This document shows, piece after piece, positions 28,137 through 36,644 of a DNA stretch of 64,000 bases. The stretch covers positions 1-64,000 of the forward strand of contig NZ_KB899972.1 of assembly GCF_000378485.1 (NCBI RefSeq). Reading direction: 5' to 3'. The stretch is from Flavobacterium rivuli WB 3.3-2 = DSM 21788 (GTDB lineage Bacteria > Bacteroidota > Bacteroidia > Flavobacteriales > Flavobacteriaceae). Positions within the stretch are counted from its first letter, which is position 1; each line of letters begins with the position of its first letter. The position numbers and the translations under genes are program-made. Under the pieces are notes generated by a model. That model ran no database searches. It had not been told where the DNA came from and worked only from the letters and a program-made list of their open reading frames with translations.

Positions 28137-30515
28137 ATGATATTATCCCTCAAAGTATGCCTTACGGCATTCTTTCTATGCTTTTTTTCTGTAGTAATCG
28201 CACAGGAAAAATTTACCTTAAGCGGCACCATCGCCGATGGCAGCAACAAAGAAACCCTTATTGGCGCAAGCGTTTACATTAAAGAATTGCAAACGGCAGT
28301 ATCTACAAACGCCTCCGGTTTTTACAGTATCTCACTACCCGCGGGTACCTACACCCTACAGGTAAGCTACGTAAGTTTTGGCACTATCGAGCAAACCGTA
28401 ACGCTTACTAAAAATACCAAAAAGAACTTTAACCTTAGTAACAGTACCGAGGAACTACAGGAAGTTGTAATTTCTCAAAATGCCAAACGCGCTAACATTA
28501 AAACTCCCGAAATGAGCGTTAACAAGCTTACCGTTCAGGACATTAAAAAAATGCCGGTGGTTATGGGCGAGGTAGACGTTATACGATCTTTAATGACATT
28601 GCCCGGCGTTACTAATGGTGGCGAAGGGGCATCAGGCTTTAATGTGCGAGGCGGTGCTGCCGACCAGAACCTTATCCTGCTGGACGATGCCATGCTCTTT
28701 AACTCTTCCCACCTTTTTGGTTTCTTCTCGGTGTTTAATTCAGATGCTATAAAAGACCTTAACCTGTATAAGGGTGGTATACCGGCACGTTTTGGCGGTA
28801 GGGTATCATCGGTACTGGATATCAACCAGCGCGAGGGTAATACAGATGGCTACCATGCGCAGGGTGGTATTGGGCTTATATCGAGCCGCCTTGTTGCCGA
28901 AGGGCCTATCAATAAAGGTAAGGGTTCGTTTTTAGTAGGCGGCAGAACGTCATACGCGCACCTCTTCCTTAAACTGGCAGATAACGATAACACAGCTTAT
29001 TTTTATGATGTAAACATGAAACTTAAGTACGACCTAAACCCAACCAATAAAATTTATTTGTCGGGTTACCTGGGTCGCGACGTTCTTAAAATAAACGACA
29101 ACTTTAGCAACGTATACGGTAATACCGTTTTAAACTTTGGCTGGAACCATAAATTCAGCGATAATGTATCGTCTAACATGGCTGCCATATACAGTGATTA
29201 TTTATACGGCATGAAACTCGATTTTATAGGCTTTAACTGGGACAGCGGTATAGAGAGCTTTACGTTTAAATATGACTTTAAACACAAACTGAACGACAAG
29301 TTTAAACTTACCTATGGCGCAAGCGGTATTTACTACAACTTTAACCCCGGTACTATAACGCCAAGCCGCGCCGACTCCGGTATTAACGCAAGGCAACTGG
29401 ACAGGAAATATGCATTTGAGTCGGCATTGTACCTTGATGCTACTAACGATATTACCAGCAAGCTCAGTGTAACCTATGGCCTTCGTTACAGCATGTTTAA
29501 CCGCCTGGGGGCTCAAACGGTTAATGTATACGAAAACAACCGGGCTGTAGTATACAACGATGCGCTTCATATTTATGAAAAAGCCGTGCCTGTAGGTACA
29601 GAATATTTTGGGCGTAATAAAAGCATAGCCAACTTTGGTAACCTGGAACCCCGTGCGGCAGTGTCTTACCTGTTAAGCGAAGATGCATCGGTTAAGGCCA
29701 GTTATAACCGCATGGCGCAATACCTGCATTTAATATCTAATACAGCTTCGGCAACACCGCTCGATGTTTGGGCACCAAGCGATAATTTTATCAAGCCACA
29801 AATACTCGATCAGGTAGCATTAGGGTATTTCAGGAATTTTAAAAATGATGCCTACGCGCTTGAAACAGAAGTGTTTTACAAGACCCTTAAAAACCGTGTT
29901 GACTATATTGACGGTGCCGACCTTATTGCTAACGAGGCTATAGAGCAGGTAGTACTGCCCGGCAAAGCAAGGGCGTATGGCCTTGAAGTACTGGTGCGCA
30001 AAAATACCGGCAAGCTTACCGGCTGGGTTGCCTATACCCTATCCCGTGCAGAGCAGCAAACTCCCGGCAGGACACCAAATGAGAGCGGTATAAACAATGG
30101 CAAATGGTACCATACAGGGTATGATAAACTGCATAATCTATCGGTAACAGCGTCGTATGCTTATACACAAAAATGGTCGTTCTCGGCAATATTTGCATTA
30201 CAAAGCGGGCAACCGGTAACGTACCCTAATGGGCAATATTCTTACGGAGGTATTAATATACCAAGCTATGGTACGCGCAATGAAAACAGGCTGCCTGTAT
30301 ACCATCACTTAGATATATCTGCAACATACGCTCCTAAGCCTGAAAAGAAAAAGGGCTGGCAGGGCGAATGGGTGTTTAGTATTTACAACCTGTACAACAG
30401 GCAAAATGCAGCATCTATAAGCTTTAGGCAAAACGAAGATACCGGTAATAACGAAGCCGTGCGCCTTTCTATCTTTGGTGTAATACCAAGTGTAACCTAT
30501 AACTTTAAATTTTAA
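28137..30515 (+). CDS. TonB-dependent receptor with carboxypeptidase-like domain
   Basis: A 792-residue outer-membrane importer. After a signal peptide (to about residue 23, VIAQ) comes a carboxypeptidase-like regulatory domain (FTLSGTIADGSNKETLIGASVYI, residues 25-110). Next is a plug (about 115-225: VMGEVDVIRSLMTLPGVTNGGEGASGFNVRGGAADQNLILLDD), then the barrel, which ends in VTYNFKF. The substrate is unknown. It lies 39 bases upstream of a DUF4249 lipoprotein gene, a well-known pairing in Bacteroidota in which the lipoprotein assists the receptor. Confidence 0.92.
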   Translation: MILSLKVCLTAFFLCFFSVVIAQEKFTLSGTIADGSNKETLIGASVYIKELQTAVSTNASGFYSISLPAGTYTLQVSYVSFGTIEQTVTLTKNTKKNFNLSNSTEELQEVVISQNAKRANIKTPEMSVNKLTVQDIKKMPVVMGEVDVIRSLMTLPGVTNGGEGASGFNVRGGAADQNLILLDDAMLFNSSHLFGFFSVFNSDAIKDLNLYKGGIPARFGGRVSSVLDINQREGNTDGYHAQGGIGLISSRLVAEGPINKGKGSFLVGGRTSYAHLFLKLADNDNTAYFYDVNMKLKYDLNPTNKIYLSGYLGRDVLKINDNFSNVYGNTVLNFGWNHKFSDNVSSNMAAIYSDYLYGMKLDFIGFNWDSGIESFTFKYDFKHKLNDKFKLTYGASGIYYNFNPGTITPSRADSGINARQLDRKYAFESALYLDATNDITSKLSVTYGLRYSMFNRLGAQTVNVYENNRAVVYNDALHIYEKAVPVGTEYFGRNKSIANFGNLEPRAAVSYLLSEDASVKASYNRMAQYLHLISNTASATPLDVWAPSDNFIKPQILDQVALGYFRNFKNDAYALETEVFYKTLKNRVDYIDGADLIANEAIEQVVLPGKARAYGLEVLVRKNTGKLTGWVAYTLSRAEQQTPGRTPNESGINNGKWYHTGYDKLHNLSVTASYAYTQKWSFSAIFALQSGQPVTYPNGQYSYGGINIPSYGTRNENRLPVYHHLDISATYAPKPEKKKGWQGEWVFSIYNLYNRQNAASISFRQNEDTGNNEAVRLSIFGVIPSVTYNFKF

Positions 30516-30554
30516 GCAGACATACATCTAACTTAAAATCAAAACATATACATC

Positions 30555-31373
30555 ATGAAAAATATAAAATATATACTATCCCTGTTTTTACTTTTAGTAC
30601 TTGCCTCTTGTGAGGAAGTGGTAGATGTAGATCTTGATACAGCCACCCCACGCCTCGTGGTTGAAGCTTCTATAGACTGGGAAAGAGGTACATCGGGCAG
30701 GTTGCAGACTATAAAATTGTCTAAGACAAGAGGTTATTATGATACCCAGGTACCTGTTGTAGAAGGTGCAACTGTATTCATAACAAATAGTGCAGGTAAC
30801 AATTACAACTTTGATGAAGAACCGGGTACAGGCAATTATATATGTAATTACTTTCAGCCGGCAATAGGCGAAACATACGTGCTTACCATAATTAGCGAAG
30901 GGCAAACTTATACGGCTACCGAGAAAATGTATGCTGCACCGCTTATAACCCGTACTGCCCAAACTAATGAAGGTGGTTTTCTTGGCGAAGATATAGAAAT
31001 GCGTTTTTACTGGGATGATTTTCCTGATGAAGATAATTACTACCTAACCCGCATAGATGCTGCAGTAATACCTTTTCCTGATTATGATACCAGCGATGAC
31101 GAATTTTTTCAGGGTAACGAAATGTTTGAGGTATTTTTTGACGAAGACCTTAAACAGGGCGATGTTATAAACATAAAACTTTATGGCATATCGCAGCAAT
31201 ACCACGATTATATGAATGTACTGCTGGAAGCGGCAGGCGGCGGTGGCGGGCCATTCTCTGCGGTGCCGGTAGCTGCACGTGGTAACGTTATTAATGCAAA
31301 CAATAATGCTAACTATGCCTTAGGCTATTTCAGGGTATGCCAGGTTGGGGCTTTAGATTATACGGTGCAGTAG
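30555..31373 (+). CDS. DUF4249 lipoprotein
   Basis: A 272-residue lipoprotein: signal peptide to LVLASC (Cys19), followed by the acidic EEVVDVDLDTATPRLVVEASIDW that opens DUF4249 proteins. Beta-rich middle (KLSKTRGYYDTQ, ATVFITNSAGN, TGNYICNYFQPAIGETYVLTI) and a glycine patch near residue 235. It follows the TonB receptor in one transcript and probably caps or feeds it. No SusD-like TPR helices are present, so it is not a SusD. Confidence 0.88.
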   Translation: MKNIKYILSLFLLLVLASCEEVVDVDLDTATPRLVVEASIDWERGTSGRLQTIKLSKTRGYYDTQVPVVEGATVFITNSAGNNYNFDEEPGTGNYICNYFQPAIGETYVLTIISEGQTYTATEKMYAAPLITRTAQTNEGGFLGEDIEMRFYWDDFPDEDNYYLTRIDAAVIPFPDYDTSDDEFFQGNEMFEVFFDEDLKQGDVINIKLYGISQQYHDYMNVLLEAAGGGGGPFSAVPVAARGNVINANNNANYALGYFRVCQVGALDYTVQ

Positions 31374-31408
31374 ATTGATATGCATTATATAATGAAAAGA
31401 TTTTAATC

Positions 31409-31416
31409 TATTTTTG
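31409..31416 (+). promoter_or_regulatory. Possible -7 box of the thiamine pyrophosphokinase gene
   Basis: TATTTTTG matches TAnnTTTG and lies 20 bases before the start codon. No clear -33 TTTG at the right spacing. Confidence 0.35.
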
Positions 31417-31435
31417 CAGAAACCAAAAATACAAC

Positions 31436-32098
31436 ATGTCATCACACCACATAGTTCGCGACGACCAAGAACCTGCCTTAATAATTGCTAATGGTGCTGC
31501 ATGCAGTACAGAGCTTATGGGGCAATTGCTGGAGTGGTCGCCGCTTGTAATTGTGTTAGACAGTGCTATTACACGCGTTATAGAACTGGGAATTAAGGTA
31601 GATGTACTGTTGGGAGATTTTGACAGGGGGTTTGATCCTGAATATTACCGTGAGCTGCAATATCCGCTGGAAATTGTACACACGCCCGACCAAAACAAAA
31701 CCGACCTTGAAAAAGCGTTTGATTACCTTGTATCGCGCAATTTTCCTGCGGTAAATGTTATATGGGCTACCGGCCGCCGTGCCGACCATACCATTACAAA
31801 TATTACCGGTATGGTACGTTTTCGGGATAAGCTGAAAATTGTAATGCTCGATGATAATTCTAAAATATTCCTGCTGCCTTATAAATACGAAAAATGGTAT
31901 CCTAAAGCTACCCCTATTTCGCTTATACCAGTGGGCGCAGTTACAGGTATTACTACCCAAAATTTAAAATACCCCCTTACTAATGAAGAACTCACGATAG
32001 GATACCGAACCGGAAGCAGCAATGAAGCCGAAGCCGATGGGCCTGTAATAATAGAATATAAAGGTGGCGACCTCCTTATGATGGAGTGCTATGATTAA
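31436..32098 (+). CDS. Thiamine pyrophosphokinase
   Basis: Makes thiamine diphosphate from thiamine and ATP. The 220-residue product has LIIANGAACS, VLLGDFDRG (nucleotide and metal site), HTPDQNKTDLEKAFDYLV, and ATGRRADHTITNI, the typical order of the catalytic TPK domain, then a smaller thiamine-binding beta part with GITTQNLKYPL. No thiamine riboswitch was seen in front. Downstream lie convergent small lipoprotein genes. Confidence 0.9.
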   Translation: MSSHHIVRDDQEPALIIANGAACSTELMGQLLEWSPLVIVLDSAITRVIELGIKVDVLLGDFDRGFDPEYYRELQYPLEIVHTPDQNKTDLEKAFDYLVSRNFPAVNVIWATGRRADHTITNITGMVRFRDKLKIVMLDDNSKIFLLPYKYEKWYPKATPISLIPVGAVTGITTQNLKYPLTNEELTIGYRTGSSNEAEADGPVIIEYKGGDLLMMECYD

Positions 32099-32163
32099 TA
32101 CAAACAAAAAGAGCAATTTGTAAATTACAAAGTGCCCTTTTCAATCTAACCAAATTAATATTG

Positions 32164-32415
32164 TTATGGAACCTGGGTGCCAATCGGATTTTCCTTGGTA
32201 TCGTTCTCAGTTCCTGTTTTTACTATCGTATCGTTTTTTCTTGCAATGGTGTCACCTATTGGTTCAGATGACATCCCTGCAGTACTGTCTACAGCCTCTA
32301 CATCGTCTGTTGCCCTGTCGTCGCCTTCATCGGTTTTATTTTTACACGATGTAAAAGCAAGCCCGGCAATAAGAGCTGTTGCAAGCATGGTATTCTTTAC
32401 AAAATTAGTTTTCAT
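32164..32415 (-). CDS. Small acidic lipoprotein
   Basis: An 83-residue lipoprotein. Signal peptide up to LAFTSC (Cys24), then a tail without fold, rich in Asp, Thr and Glu (KNKTDEGDDRATDDVEAVD, DTIARKNDTIVKTG). It resembles two other tiny lipoproteins nearby (32579-32785 and 33939-34184) in layout but not closely in sequence. Function unknown. Confidence 0.65.
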   Translation of the reverse strand: MKTNFVKNTMLATALIAGLAFTSCKNKTDEGDDRATDDVEAVDSTAGMSSEPIGDTIARKNDTIVKTGTENDTKENPIGTQVP

Positions 32416-32530
32416 ATATATTTACTTTTAAGAGGTAATTGGTTTATATCTCAAAGTTACGGGTTATTACTATACAATAATCAGGGCTTTTTATAAAAAA
32501 AACATAAAATATCACAATGTTATTATAAAA

Positions 32531-32560
32531 AAAGGACAGCCTTTTGCGAGACTGTCCTTT
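32531..32560 (-). terminator. Terminator of the Thr-rich lipoprotein gene
   Basis: AAAGGACAG and CTGTCCTTT form a perfect 9-bp stem with a 12-base loop. On the minus strand a T run follows; it lies 18 bases past the stop. Confidence 0.8.
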
Positions 32561-32578
32561 TCATTGTATTACCCCTGA

Positions 32579-32785
32579 TTATGGCTTAGGCGTTACAGTA
32601 TCTGTAGTTGTAGCTATAGTATCTGTAGTTGCAGGAGCTACTGTATCAGTAGTAGTTGTTGTAGTTGTAGATTCTGTAGAGATAGAGTCTGTAGCTGTAG
32701 TTGTATCTCCCTCAGTTTTGTTGCTTCCGCATGATGTAAGAGCTAAACCTGCTACCATCAATGCTGTTAAAAATACTTTCTTCAT
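32579..32785 (-). CDS. Thr/Ser-rich small lipoprotein
   Basis: A 68-residue lipoprotein. Signal peptide MKKVFLTALMVAGLALTSC with the lipid Cys19, then a low-complexity tail made mostly of Thr, Asp, Ala and Val, including a run of seven Thr and four D-T-x repeats. The DNA shows near-repeats of CTGTAGTTGTAG, so the tail can vary by slippage. No fold or partner visible; a surface-attached flexible tail is possible. Confidence 0.65.
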   Translation of the reverse strand: MKKVFLTALMVAGLALTSCGSNKTEGDTTTATDSISTESTTTTTTTDTVAPATTDTIATTTDTVTPKP

Positions 32786-32961
32786 GATTAATTGCTTTAT
32801 ATTAGTGTTATGAGGTAAAGGTAAGTATGTATCATTAAACTTTTCTTATCGTTTTGTTAAAAACGTAACTAATAATGCTATGTTAACATCGTTAAGCTGA
32901 TATAAAGTATTTTTTTCTGAAATTTGTTTCATAATAGTATCTGCTTAACACGAATTAAAAA

Positions 32962-33810
32962 ATGCAAACAACAAAAATAGGATGGATAGGCTTAGGCATT
33001 ATGGGTAAGCCCATGTGCAGCCAGTTAATAAACGCTGGTTACAATGTAACCGTATATAACCGCAGTAAAGTCAAGGAAGCCGCCCTTACAGCAATGGGTG
33101 CCACTGCTGCCCCTACCCCTGCTGCTTTAATACATCAAACCGATGTTGTGTTTATTATGGTAACCGATGACAATGCCATAAATCAGCTCTTTGATGGTGA
33201 AGATGGCTTACTTTCGGCAAATGCATCGGGCAGGCTTATTATAAATATGAGTACCGTATCGCCGGGAATAAGCAAGAACTATGCACAACTGTGCAGCAAT
33301 AGTGGCAACAGCTATCTTGATGCGCCGGTATCTGGCAGCCAGAAACAGGCCGAAGAAGCCCAGCTTGTTATTATGGTGGGTGGTGATGTTACCGCATTTA
33401 CTACTGCAAAACCATTGTTAGACAATATTGGTAAAATGGTAACGCATACAGGGGCTGCCGGCACTGGCAATACCGCAAAGCTGGCTATAAACACTTTGCT
33501 TGCCATACAGGCGCAGGGACTCGCCGAAGCCGTTAGCTTCGCTGCACAAAACGGTTTAGACCCACAGCAATTACTTACTCTTATAAACAATAGCGCCCTT
33601 GCCAGCACCTTTATAAAGATAAAAGGTGATGCGATAATAAATGATAACTATAAACCTGCCTTTGCACTTAAAAACATTGTTAAAGATTTAAGCCTTGCCA
33701 AAGATGAAGGAATGGCAAGCCCACTGGGCACAGCGTCATTAAACAGTTTTAAAGAAGCTTCAGTAGACTATGGCGACGACGATATTATAGCCATCTATAA
33801 ACTGCTGTAA
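32962..33810 (+). CDS. 3-hydroxyisobutyrate-dehydrogenase-family reductase
   Basis: A 282-residue NAD(P)-dependent enzyme of the beta-hydroxyacid dehydrogenase family. N-terminal Rossmann motif GWIGLGIMGKPMCSQLINAGY with VYNRSKVK (the Arg suggests NADP+), the substrate motif DAPVSGSQKQAEEAQLVIMVGG and the catalytic lysine in GAAGTGNTAKLAINTLL, then the helical C-terminal domain. It may reduce tartronate semialdehyde, succinic semialdehyde or a similar compound; the sequence does not decide. It stands alone. Confidence 0.88.
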   Translation: MQTTKIGWIGLGIMGKPMCSQLINAGYNVTVYNRSKVKEAALTAMGATAAPTPAALIHQTDVVFIMVTDDNAINQLFDGEDGLLSANASGRLIINMSTVSPGISKNYAQLCSNSGNSYLDAPVSGSQKQAEEAQLVIMVGGDVTAFTTAKPLLDNIGKMVTHTGAAGTGNTAKLAINTLLAIQAQGLAEAVSFAAQNGLDPQQLLTLINNSALASTFIKIKGDAIINDNYKPAFALKNIVKDLSLAKDEGMASPLGTASLNSFKEASVDYGDDDIIAIYKLL

Positions 33811-33855
33811 AAGTAAATGACATCCTGACAACTGTCCTGATCACGACACAGGTTA

Positions 33856-33918
33856 TTCCATTTCGACGAAGTAGAAATCTCAATCAATAGCTGAGATTTC
33901 TACTTCGTCGAAATGGAA
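33856..33918. repeat. Perfect 27-bp hairpin repeat
   Basis: Arms 33856-33882 and 33892-33918 are perfectly complementary (27 bp), with a 9-base loop. The core word TTTCGACGAAGTAGAAATCT is familiar as part of dispersed repeats in Flavobacterium genomes (from memory). It lies between the dehydrogenase and a convergent lipoprotein gene and could also end transcription, but no T run follows. Confidence 0.85.
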
Positions 33919-33938
33919 CACAACCTAAATGATTTTAT

Positions 33939-34184
33939 TTAAGGCTCACTTGGCGCTTTGGGCGATGTTAAAGTATCCTGCATTTTTATAGCAGGGTCGC
34001 TGGTATTTACATTAGCCGGAGAAATATTCATATCGCTCGATGTGCGGTTGTTTGTAGGGTTACCCACAACAATATTATCCTCGGGCGCGCCCTCCCCGGT
34101 CTGGCTCATGGCGCAGGAAGCAAAGATTAGCCCTACTCCCAGGAGGAGACCCATAAATTTCGTTTTGGTGTATATAGTTTTCAT
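33939..34184 (-). CDS. Small lipoprotein
   Basis: An 81-residue lipoprotein. The hydrophobic stretch MGLLLGVGLIFASC ends in the lipobox Cys24; translation could also start at that internal Met11. The tail is polar (GEGAPEDNIVVGNPTNNRTSSD). Third of three tiny lipoproteins in 2 kb. Function unknown. Confidence 0.6.
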   Translation of the reverse strand: MKTIYTKTKFMGLLLGVGLIFASCAMSQTGEGAPEDNIVVGNPTNNRTSSDMNISPANVNTSDPAIKMQDTLTSPKAPSEP

Positions 34185-34250
34185 AACATCTGTGTTTACC
34201 TTAAAGGTACGCCACTAAAACAAACAGGGGTATTAAAGAAAGTATAATTC

Positions 34251-34452
34251 TTTTAGGAGTTGCTGAGGTACTTAGATACTAAGACTCTAAAGTGTTAAGA
34301 ACCGTCCGGTAAAAAAGATTGAGCATTGTACAAACAGTATATATATTGCTTGTACAATGCTCAAAATCTTACCTAAATAGACTATATGTATTCCGTCGCT
34401 CTACTTATAATCTAAGCGACTAAGCATCTAAGTACCTCAGTACCTCCTAAAA
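34251..34452. repeat. Nested inverted repeat element
   Basis: Outer arms of 27 bases (34251-34277 and 34426-34452) pair with 2 mismatches. Inside lies a perfect 15-bp pair (TTGAGCATTGTACAA at 34319-34333, TTGTACAATGCTCAA at 34350-34364). The outer arm word GAGGTACTTAGAT recurs in part at 46755-46765. It fills the gap between two genes and has no ORF. It looks like a small non-coding repeat element. Confidence 0.75.
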
Positions 34453-34455
34453 AAA

Positions 34456-35196
34456 TTACCCTTTAAATCCACCATCTATATTAAGGCTTGCACCGGTAAT
34501 GTAAGCTGCTTCGGGGCCGGCAAGGTAAGCTACGAATGATGCTACTTCATCGGTAGTACCATAACGCCCTAAAGATATTTGCGGTATAAGCACTTCTGCA
34601 AAAGGGCCATCTTTGGGGTTAAGATCTGTATGTACCGGGCCGGGCTGAAGGTTATTAACGGTTATGCCAAGCGGGCCAAGATCTCTTGATAATGCTGTGG
34701 TAAACCCTTGTACGGCTGCCTTGCTCGCTGCATATATCGAGCCGCCTGCAAACGGCATCCTGTCAGAGTTTGTGCTGCCAATATTGATAATGCGTCCGCC
34801 ATGACCCATGTATTTTAATGATGCCTGAGTGGCTACAAAAAGTCCACGCACATTAATGTTCATTAGTTTATCATACTCTTCAATAGTAATATCTGCAAAA
34901 GGTTTAAAAGTGCCTATGCCGGCGTTGTTAACCAGTATATCTATACTGCCTAAAGCAGCTGCAGTTGCAGTAATAGCGGCTGTTATAGCAGCAGCATCGG
35001 CACTATCGGCCTGAATGGCTATTGCTTTGCCTCCGGTAGCGGCAATTTCCTGTACGAGTGCATCGGCATCTGTTTTACCCGATACGTAGGTAAAGGCTAC
35101 AACGGCTCCTTCGCTTACTAAACGTTTTACAATTGCGGCACCTATGCCGCGGCTTCCTCCTGTTACTAATGCTGTCTTGTTCTCTAATGTTTTCAT
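34456..35196 (-). CDS. SDR-family oxidoreductase
   Basis: A 246-residue short-chain dehydrogenase. Cofactor motif VTGGSRGIGAAIVKRL, NNAGIG, the catalytic Ser (INIGSTNSD) and YAASKAA with Tyr and Lys, and the C-terminal ITGASLNIDGG. Close in pattern to 3-oxoacyl-ACP-reductase-like enzymes (FabG group) but alone, so the substrate is open. It is flanked on its 3' side by the nested repeat and on its 5' side by a long gap. Confidence 0.9.
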   Translation of the reverse strand: MKTLENKTALVTGGSRGIGAAIVKRLVSEGAVVAFTYVSGKTDADALVQEIAATGGKAIAIQADSADAAAITAAITATAAALGSIDILVNNAGIGTFKPFADITIEEYDKLMNINVRGLFVATQASLKYMGHGGRIINIGSTNSDRMPFAGGSIYAASKAAVQGFTTALSRDLGPLGITVNNLQPGPVHTDLNPKDGPFAEVLIPQISLGRYGTTDEVASFVAYLAGPEAAYITGASLNIDGGFKG

Positions 35197-35939
35197 GATC
35201 TTATTTTTAAAGTCTTATAAATTATATTTTGAAATTGCCCGTTGCTTTTCGATAGTGTAGCGTTGGTCATTATTTCTGATACAAAGTTGCAATAGGAAGC
35301 CTTTTCGATCCATTGATAAAACGCAGAAAAAAACATTGACATTTGTCAAGGAAAATTAATATAACCTCAATTAATCAATTAGTTGATAGTAATATAAGTT
35401 ATGCATACTCCAATATAAAATCTATCGTTTGTCCGTATCTTTGATTTATAATTCTCTTCTTTTGTCTTGAAACAAAAGAAGCAAAAATTAAAGGCTCTAA
35501 TAACATTTATAAATATATATTAGCCTGATTTTTTCTGCCATTTTATTTCACTCAAAGTCGCCAAGACGCAAAGCTGTATACTAAATTAGGTTTCGATACA
35601 GCGACTGGTAAGTCGCAAAGCTTTGCGACTTACCAGTCGCTTGGCAGGTAGGTCTGCGTAACCCAGCTTTGCGTCTTGGCGACTTTGCGTGACAAATTAT
35701 TTAGACTGGATTATATTAATAATTGGTATAACTTCTTATGCTACAAACTATAAGCTTCGGCTAAACATTTGAACCCGCTGCGCTCAACAGCAAATGATTG
35801 TTAACGTCTTAACTTATAATTTGCTTGACGCAACGAAGTTTAAGACCTTTAGCTTCACTCAGAGTCACAACTCATAAGTTAAAAAAATTTAAATATTTGA
35901 AAAAACAGTAAAATGCTTAAATAGCAAAACAAGATAGAA
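35197..35939. other. 743-base intergenic region with repeats
   Basis: No convincing gene in either strand. It contains the nested palindrome at 35554-35686 (separate entry). The rest is A+T-rich, with scattered words such as AAGCTTCGGCTAAACATTTG and CCCGCTGCGCTCAACAGC that look like degenerate dispersed repeats. Confidence 0.6.
35554..35686. repeat. 40-bp perfect palindrome inside a 22-bp inverted repeat
   Basis: Outer arms 35554-35575 and 35665-35686 are 22-bp perfect inverted repeats (core GTCGCCAAGACGCAAAG). Between them, 35601-35640 is a 40-bp perfect palindrome without loop (left half GCGACTGGTAAGTCGCAAAG). The two are related through the word CGCAAAGCT. The whole could fold into a cruciform with an internal bulge. 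It resembles a dispersed extragenic repeat. Confidence 0.9.
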
Positions 35940-36509
35940 TCACTTTTTAGTACGCACCCTGCTTAGCGTTTCGGGCTTAAGGCCCAGATACGAGGCTATC
36001 ATGTGTTGGGGCACACGGTTTATCAGTGTGGGGTGAGTTTTTAAAAACTCATGGTATTTTTCTTCAGCAGTAAAACTAATATCGGCATGTATGCGGTTTT
36101 GTGCAGCCACAAAAGTGCGCTCCAAAAGCATACGGGCAAAAGTATTCAGCGCAGGTATGGTTTCGAGCAGCATATCATAATCTGCTTTGGTAATCAAAAC
36201 AATTTCGCTCTCTTCTATAGCATCTATATTGCATCGTGCAGGGGTTTCGCTAAGGTAACTGTAACGGTCGCCCGCCCACCAATTCTCCGACGAGAATTGT
36301 ATAATATGCTCAAGGCCCTTATCATCTACCCTATAAGTGCGCACCAGGCCTTTTTGTACAAAGGCATTAAACCGCCACACATCGCCTTCCTGAAGCAAAT
36401 ACTGGCGTTTGCGCAATTTCTTTAAATGGCAAACCGATTGTATAAGGGTTACCTGCTCATCGGTAAGGATAAATTTGCTTTTAAGGTAGTTTATAAAGAC
36501 ATCAAACAT
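35940..36509 (-). CDS. Crp/Fnr-family transcriptional regulator
   Basis: A 189-residue regulator: cyclic-nucleotide-binding-like beta barrel (residues 20-110, LRKRQYLLQEGDVWRFNAFVQKGLVRTY) and a C-terminal HTH (PQHMIASYLGLKPETLSRVR). No Cys cluster for an Fe-S centre, so not a true Fnr. I chose the ATG at 36509; an upstream in-frame start adds 10 unconserved residues. Divergent from the gene at 36645 and the ring-cleaving dioxygenase, which it might regulate (inference). Confidence 0.88.
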   Translation of the reverse strand: MFDVFINYLKSKFILTDEQVTLIQSVCHLKKLRKRQYLLQEGDVWRFNAFVQKGLVRTYRVDDKGLEHIIQFSSENWWAGDRYSYLSETPARCNIDAIEESEIVLITKADYDMLLETIPALNTFARMLLERTFVAAQNRIHADISFTAEEKYHEFLKTHPTLINRVPQHMIASYLGLKPETLSRVRTKK

Positions 36510-36644
36510 AAGGTAAAGATAGCATAATGGTTGTGCCAAAAAAAATGCCCGATACAGTTTTTCTTGTTATAGTTCAATGTTTAGGTCGTGGTAATGTATC
36601 AACTTTGCATTGTAATAATTTATAAACCACTAAACTAATTACTA

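Noticed and set aside
32579..32785. The Thr-rich stretch as a pure microsatellite without a gene
   Set aside because: It has a proper start, signal peptide with lipobox and a terminator in the right place, so a real small lipoprotein is more likely.
33856..35690. CRISPR array among the repeats
   Set aside because: The repeats are inverted pairs, not regularly spaced direct repeats with unique spacers.
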